From CAZESS01 sp964414415 (GTDB lineage Archaea; Thermoplasmatota; E2; UBA202; DSCA01): DNA of 64,000 nt. Under the pieces are notes generated by a model, which was not told the DNA's origin, ran no database searches, and saw nothing but the letters and a program-made list of their open reading frames with translations. Numbering within the stretch: position 1 is the stretch's first letter; each line of letters opens with the position of its first letter. Below, one piece after another: positions 59,517 through 64,000 of this stretch. The position numbers and the translations under genes were made by a program. The DNA is taken from the NCBI GenBank assembly GCA_964414415.1, contig CAYPWJ010000005.1, positions 1 through 64,000 of the forward strand, read 5' to 3'.

Positions 59517-61783
59517 AGATTCATGGACTCGGTGAGTCTCTCAATGGATATAAGAGAATGTATAATAGTTCTTGCGGCTCTTTGTAACTCTGACTCAAAT
59601 ACTTCCTCTGGTATGTCGGGGATGCCATCGGCCTCCATTTCCGGTAATTCTTCTTTTCGATAGAAGTGTTGTAACCACGCACAAAAAGCTACGTACACCG
59701 TATAGTTATCTTTGAACCGGTTTATCCATTTCTCAGAATAGCGTGATTTCTCCAGTTGCTCTTTAAAGTAATGAAATTCCATAGAAACCAATATGTCTAT
59801 TGAATCAGCCTCCTCTTTTACCTCTGCAACATTATTCTCGTCCCAACCTAACCTTTCCCACGCCGGCGTTTGTTTTGATACTCGTCTTATATTTGGAAGC
59901 GAGATTTTTCTTTTTGTCCCTTCTCCATAATCAGCTGTGGGTGGCTCTTTTACAATCCCTTTCCGTTCTTCTTTAAGTGGACTCTGATTTGGCCGGGTTA
60001 ACACTGCTGTTATTGATACTTCCTCCCCTATTTCAGCTTCGTCAGATGTTTCTAAAAAGCAGCGAAGTCTTCCTCCATCAAAATAGGAATGTCCCCTAAC
60101 ATTTATGTGGTCTTCGGGCTCTATTAGCAACAATATTTTATTTTGTCGACTCAAATAACCATCTTCTGCATCGCTCTCTATCTTCAATTGGGAAGAACGG
60201 CCTTTCACCAGAGGGATTGGATCTTGCTTATTTGCGATTTTTATGTAGGTGGGGATTTCCCGGGTCTCAAGAGGCTCTGGCGGGGTATAGCTTCCTCTCT
60301 TAGACGTTCCTGTCTGTGTTTTATCCCCAGAGGATGTGCCGCCTACAGTCTCGGTTTCCCCTCTAACGTAGTCAATTAATTTTCCTAATTCCTCTTTCAA
60401 TTTTTGCGTTTCTTCTTCACTTGTCTCTGATAAAATCTCTTGGTGTCTTTGTTTCTCTAATGCCCTCAGATCATCATCATTTCTTAAAGCGGTGCGGATA
60501 GCTTCCTCCATTTGATCACGGACCATACCTTTATTGAGCCTCTCACGTGTGGAACTAAATAATTCTCTCTTACCTTTTGCAGTAAGAGTGTCACAACTTA
60601 CCTCTACAATGAGATATTTTGATAAGTAGGGTAACTGTAATTTATTTCTGATAAAAGAGCGGGAAAGATAACCATGGGTTTGCCCGTAATGAGTGAAGTA
60701 AATAGGGTGTCGTTTATCAACATAAGCCTCAACAGGATAGGACTTATCGGGATCATGCCTCAGTACCCAATAACGGACTATCACTTTGCCATATTTTCCC
60801 GTAGGTCTTAAATTTACCTCACAGACGTCACTTTTTTCTATCAAATCACGTGGATCACTCTGCAGACGGGTATAATTCCCAGCAATTGTCCTAGACTTAG
60901 TTTTCTTCCTATTATCCGTTACATAGACAGGCAGCACCGGATCAAATAAGGAACTTTGAATGAGCCACCACAAACTGCCAGTAGGTGCTGTCAGAGTTGC
61001 TGAATATTTTGGAAGCTCAAAATCAATATGTTTGATGTAAGTGCCTTCAAAATTATTACCTAAACCCAACTCTGTTGGCGGAATTGTTAATACTTCATTT
61101 TCATCTGTTACAAGATACTCGTAAGTACCATTTTTGTATTTTTCTGGATCTCGTTCTCCATAACGGACGATCGTCATACCTACCACATCTTCTGCGTCCT
61201 CCCCTAGTAAGTCGGGTGGACGGCGGGAAATAATAATTGTATATTTACTATATCTGAAAGTTGTCTGTCCTCCCTGGCCATAAGCTCCTGCTAGATATAG
61301 CTTAGTTAATTTATTACTCTCGTTTAGGCTTAAAAGAGTATTAGGAAAATCAAGCGGATGTTGCCCGACGCCTTTATCCCGAATTACCAGGGTAGGAGTT
61401 CTCCTTTTTGACCCTTTATACATTTGTATTTGGATATTATTTTTCGCCAATTTCCGTCTCTCTGTAGAGGTAAGAGTATCCAAATGCCCGGTTTTTACTC
61501 CAAACCATTCTTCTACCGCTTCCCTTGGATTATCCGGGTAGTTATCCATCTCCGGATTTTCAAGGGCAGCTCTTTCTAATATTGCATCAATGGCATTAGT
61601 GAGTCTCTCAATAAAGCCCTCCCCAGGATCTGCACCCATATTTATAACGCCAACATTGTTTTCTTTATCGCCCACCGGCCGCCATTGTAAGTTATATTTA
61701 TCCTCTACTTTATTAATAAAACCCTCCATTTCGGTAGCTTCATTGATATTCAATAGTTCTTCCATCTCGCTTTCTGTAAACAT
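59513..61783 (-). CDS. Large GHKL (MutL/MORC/Hsp90-like) ATPase, methyltransferase partner
   Basis: 756 residues, AT-rich. GHKL ATP site: N box FIERLTNAIDAILE (about 55-68), D-x-G-x-G as RDKGVGQHP (about 133), lid GAYGQGGQTTF (about 166-176). After the ATPase is a transducer-like region (170-400), with a KGKRELFSSTRERLN stretch near 405-420, then a coiled coil (430-470), and a C-terminal half without a recognised domain. No nuclease motif of a common type (PD-ExK, HNH, GIY-YIG) is obvious. First gene of a two-gene operon. GHKL ATPases are known in restriction-like operons with methyltransferases, so this may be the effector of a defence system; the pair alone is unusual. Confidence 0.8.
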   Translation of the reverse strand: MFTESEMEELLNINEATEMEGFINKVEDKYNLQWRPVGDKENNVGVINMGADPGEGFIERLTNAIDAILERAALENPEMDNYPDNPREAVEEWFGVKTGHLDTLTSTERRKLAKNNIQIQMYKGSKRRTPTLVIRDKGVGQHPLDFPNTLLSLNESNKLTKLYLAGAYGQGGQTTFRYSKYTIIISRRPPDLLGEDAEDVVGMTIVRYGERDPEKYKNGTYEYLVTDENEVLTIPPTELGLGNNFEGTYIKHIDFELPKYSATLTAPTGSLWWLIQSSLFDPVLPVYVTDNRKKTKSRTIAGNYTRLQSDPRDLIEKSDVCEVNLRPTGKYGKVIVRYWVLRHDPDKSYPVEAYVDKRHPIYFTHYGQTHGYLSRSFIRNKLQLPYLSKYLIVEVSCDTLTAKGKRELFSSTRERLNKGMVRDQMEEAIRTALRNDDDLRALEKQRHQEILSETSEEETQKLKEELGKLIDYVRGETETVGGTSSGDKTQTGTSKRGSYTPPEPLETREIPTYIKIANKQDPIPLVKGRSSQLKIESDAEDGYLSRQNKILLLIEPEDHINVRGHSYFDGGRLRCFLETSDEAEIGEEVSITAVLTRPNQSPLKEERKGIVKEPPTADYGEGTKRKISLPNIRRVSKQTPAWERLGWDENNVAEVKEEADSIDILVSMEFHYFKEQLEKSRYSEKWINRFKDNYTVYVAFCAWLQHFYRKEELPEMEADGIPDIPEEVFESELQRAARTIIHSLISIERLTESMNL

Positions 61784-61807
61784 TTGAACGACTAATGGAA
61801 AAAGCCA

Positions 61808-61816
61808 TTAAAATAA
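61808..61816 (-). promoter_or_regulatory. TATA-like box of the island operon
   Basis: TTATTTTAA on the minus strand, 25-33 nt before the GHKL ATPase ATG; no ribosome site, so the transcript is probably leaderless. Confidence 0.45.
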
Positions 61817-61850
61817 TTACGTTTTTTATACTGATAAAAAGTAACCAAAA

Positions 61851-61860
61851 GCATTTAACA
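61851..61860 (+). promoter_or_regulatory. TATA-like box of lysS
   Basis: GCATTTAACA lies 19-28 nt before ATG 61879 and supports that start over upstream in-frame codons. Confidence 0.45.
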
Positions 61861-61878
61861 AACAGGGTATTTCAGCCT

Positions 61879-63420
61879 ATGCACTGGGCAGACGTCGCGG
61901 CACGGGAGCTCATGGAGCGCGGTGACAGCCACGTCCTCGCCACGGCGATCACGCCATCCGGCCCCATCCACGTGGGCAACATGCGCGAGGTGCTGACAAC
62001 CGACGCCGTCCATCGGGCCGTCGCCAGCCACGGCGGCGAGTCGGAGCTCATCTACATCGGCGACACCTACGACCCGCTGCGCAAGGTCTACCCGTTTCTG
62101 CCCGACAGCTACGAGCAATACGTCGGCCAGCCGCTCTCCGAGATACCATGCCCCTGCGGCAGCCACGACAGCTACGCCCATCATTTCCTGACGCCGTTCC
62201 TCTCGTCGCTCGAGGAACTCGGGATAACGCCGACGGTGCATCTCGCCCACGAGCTCTACCGGGAGGGTGAATACAACGAGGCGATCCACGTCGCGCTCGA
62301 CCACGCCGACGGCATCCGCCACACGCTTAACAGCATCGCCAGCCGGGATCTGCCGGAGGGATGGATGCCATTCACGGTGCGATGCCCCCACTGCGGCCGG
62401 CTCGCCGGCGACGTCACCTCATACGACTGGCCCTCCATCTCGTATCACTGCAGCGATTGCAACGAAGACGGCGAGGTCAACGCCGAGGACGGCGGCGTCG
62501 GCAAGCTCCCCTGGCGCGTCGACTGGCCGGCCCGCTGGCAGATGTTCGACGTATCGTTTGAGGCATTCGGCAAGGATCATGCTGCAGCCGGCGGCTCGTG
62601 GGACACCGGTCAGGCCATCGTCCGCAACGTCTACGGGCGTGAGCCGCCGATGCCGATGGTCTACGAGTTCATCCACCTCAAGGGACAGGGCGCGATGCAT
62701 GGCTCGACCGGTACGGCCATCGCGGCGGCGGACATGCTCAGGATGACGCCGCCCGAGGTGCTCCGCTTCCTGCTCATGAAAAGCGAGCCGTCGCGGCACA
62801 TCGAGTTCGACGCGGGCTTCGGCCTGCTCGACCTCGTCGACGAATACGACCGCTATGAGCGCGCATACTACGGTGAGGAAGACGTGGGCCTCAAGGAAGA
62901 CAAACGGATCTACGAGCTGTCGCAGCCCTCCGGGACGACGCCGACCAAGATGCCGGCACAGGTGCCCTACCGGCACCTGGTCACCGTGGCGCAGGTCGCC
63001 GATGGCTTCGACGACATGCTGGCCATCCTCCGGCGCAACGAAGAAATCAACGAGCTGTCAAGCGACGGCAGGCGCCGGCTCCGGGACCGCTGGGAAAAAG
63101 TCCGCTACTGGCTTGAGCATTTCGCTCCCGAGGCGGTCCAGTTCGAGGTGCAGGACAATCTGCCTGACGTCGACCTGAGCAGCGAGCAGCGGCGTTTCCT
63201 GGCGACCCTCCACCATGAGATGCAGGAACTGCCGTGGGAGGCGGAGGCTATCCACCAGGCCATCTACGACGCCGCCGAGCAGCACGACCTGTCCGCCGGC
63301 GCGGCCTTCAAAGCGCTCTACCGCATACTGCTCGGCCAGAAAAAAGGCCCGCGCGCCGGCTACTTCATCCATTCACTGGGACGCGAGTTCATGTTGCAGC
63401 GGCTCGCAGAGGCGACCTGA
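61879..63420 (+). CDS. lysS: Class I lysyl-tRNA synthetase
   Basis: 513 residues, full class I LysRS. HIGH motif: PSGPIHVGN; zinc motifs CPHCGR and CSDCNE, with PCPCGSHDSY near 95. Rossmann residues and the helical anticodon domain (from about 350) are present. The KMSKS place reads LKGQGAMHGSTGT, so the signature is strongly altered (MHGS instead of MSKS). It charges tRNA-Lys. ATG 61879 is chosen because the encoded N-terminus (MHWADVAARELMERG) is the usual one and a TATA box precedes it; the ORF upstream is AT-rich island DNA. Confidence 0.93.
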   Translation: MHWADVAARELMERGDSHVLATAITPSGPIHVGNMREVLTTDAVHRAVASHGGESELIYIGDTYDPLRKVYPFLPDSYEQYVGQPLSEIPCPCGSHDSYAHHFLTPFLSSLEELGITPTVHLAHELYREGEYNEAIHVALDHADGIRHTLNSIASRDLPEGWMPFTVRCPHCGRLAGDVTSYDWPSISYHCSDCNEDGEVNAEDGGVGKLPWRVDWPARWQMFDVSFEAFGKDHAAAGGSWDTGQAIVRNVYGREPPMPMVYEFIHLKGQGAMHGSTGTAIAAADMLRMTPPEVLRFLLMKSEPSRHIEFDAGFGLLDLVDEYDRYERAYYGEEDVGLKEDKRIYELSQPSGTTPTKMPAQVPYRHLVTVAQVADGFDDMLAILRRNEEINELSSDGRRRLRDRWEKVRYWLEHFAPEAVQFEVQDNLPDVDLSSEQRRFLATLHHEMQELPWEAEAIHQAIYDAAEQHDLSAGAAFKALYRILLGQKKGPRAGYFIHSLGREFMLQRLAEAT

Positions 63421-63430
63421 CGGCAACCTA

Positions 63431-63440
63431 TTTATAAAAA
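63431..63440 (+). promoter_or_regulatory. TATA box of the HMG-CoA reductase gene
   Basis: TTTATAAAAA lies 17-26 nt before ATG 63457, without a ribosome site. Confidence 0.6.
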
Positions 63441-63456
63441 TCGTGGCTTTGCGTGC

Positions 63457-64000
63457 ATGGAGAAGACGTCACGTATCTCCGGCTTCTACAAGCTGCCGAT
63501 AGAGGAGCGCATCAAAAAAGTGCAGGCCTTCGCCAGTCTCACCGACGAGGAGGCCGCGATGCTCCAGTCGATGCATGCACTCGACGCGGACACGGCCGAC
63601 CGATTGATAGAAAACGTCGTCGGGACGATGCAGCTCCCCCTCGGCATCGCAACCAATTTCACGGTCAACGGCACCGACTACCTGGTCCCCATGGCCATCG
63701 AGGAGACATCCGTCGTCGCGGCAGCGTCGAACGGGGCAAAGCGAGCGCGCGTCAAGGGGGGCTTCACCGCGAGTGCCGACGATCCGGTCATGATCGGCCA
63801 GATGCAGGTGCTCAATCCCGACGGCGACGCAGCGGAGGCCGTCATGCGCCATAAGCAGGAGATCCTGGAGCTGGCCAACGCCCAGGACAGGGTGCTCGTC
63901 AGGCTCGGCGGTGGCGCCCGTGAACTCGAGGTCCGCGACCTCGGCCACGACATGCTCGTCGTCCACCTCCACGTCGACGTCCGCGACGCGATGGGTGCAA
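63457..64000 (+). CDS. HMG-CoA reductase, class II (3'-truncated by the window end)
   Basis: 181 codons visible. The start SRISGFYKLPIEERIKKV and the MAIEETSVVAAASNGAKRAR stretch (with the catalytic Glu in the EE pair) are characteristic of the class II (bacterial-type) enzyme rather than the class I form of most archaea. It makes mevalonate for isoprenoid lipids. Class II forms occur in Archaeoglobales and Thermoplasmatales, which agrees with the other lineage signals. The remainder lies outside the window. Confidence 0.93.
   Translation, partial: MEKTSRISGFYKLPIEERIKKVQAFASLTDEEAAMLQSMHALDADTADRLIENVVGTMQLPLGIATNFTVNGTDYLVPMAIEETSVVAAASNGAKRARVKGGFTASADDPVMIGQMQVLNPDGDAAEAVMRHKQEILELANAQDRVLVRLGGGARELEVRDLGHDMLVVHLHVDVRDAMGA

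Noticed and set aside
61795..61878. N-terminal extension of lysS
   Set aside because: The codons are AT-rich Lys/Ile runs from the island edge and the normal LysRS N-terminus begins at 61879.

Overview
The window is a scaffold piece from an archaeon, most likely a euryarchaeon close to Thermoplasmata or a related deep lineage. The markers are a VAT/CDC48 AAA ATPase with two AAA modules, a PurP-type purine enzyme, a class I lysyl-tRNA synthetase, pyruvoyl-dependent arginine decarboxylase, a PRC-barrel protein, a PGF-CTERM-like surface protein and a class II HMG-CoA reductase for isoprenoid lipids. Many first genes of operons have a TATA-like box about 20-30 nt before the ATG and no Shine-Dalgarno site, which suggests leaderless mRNAs. 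Internal genes carry GGTGA/GGAGG-type sites or overlap the previous stop by 4 nt. Most of the window is GC-rich. Two runs of exactly 100 N mark scaffold gaps. I saw no rRNA, tRNA, CRISPR array or transposase.

Layout. 1-1.7 kb: a DedA/VTT-like membrane protein and PurP. 1.7-13.3 kb, minus strand: a block of exported proteins, comprising a Ca-binding-repeat lipoprotein, a metzincin-like protease, a roughly 1,960-residue Ig-like repeat protein broken by the two gaps, an anchored protein with a very basic cytoplasmic tail, and a PGF-CTERM-like protein. 13.3-20.7 kb: a PRC-barrel protein, a broken exported gene, an Nramp-like transporter, an MscS channel, a methyltransferase, a kinase-like/small-export pair and an epimerase. 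20.7-24.7 kb: a compact oxygen-defence operon (PerR/Fur-like regulator, rubredoxin, flavodiiron protein, superoxide reductase, Dps-like ferritin, peroxiredoxin, ferritin) with a candidate operator. This points to an anaerobe that meets oxygen.

24.8-36 kb: tandem LEA/WHy protein, CDC48, aldehyde dehydrogenase, M20 peptidase, ZIP-like transporter, a decayed gene, and a sulfur pair (thiosulfate sulfurtransferase plus MBL-rhodanese protein). 36.3-48.5 kb: two plus-strand operons of seven soluble two-component proteins, including a 1,551-residue REC-GAF-8xPAS-GAF sensor without an ATPase domain and a REC-PAS-HTH regulator. 48.6-55.8 kb: exported papain-like protease, exported lipase-like protein, DUF1614 protein, Lhr-like helicase, PPC-domain protein and arginine decarboxylase. 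55.8-58.3 kb: a GlcD/GlcF-type D-2-hydroxyacid oxidase pair.

58.3-61.8 kb is an AT-rich two-gene island, a DNA methyltransferase overlapping a 756-residue GHKL ATPase. It sits between the promoters of glcD and lysS and is the best candidate here for an undescribed defence or DNA-modification system. The window ends in lysS and a 3'-truncated HMG-CoA reductase.
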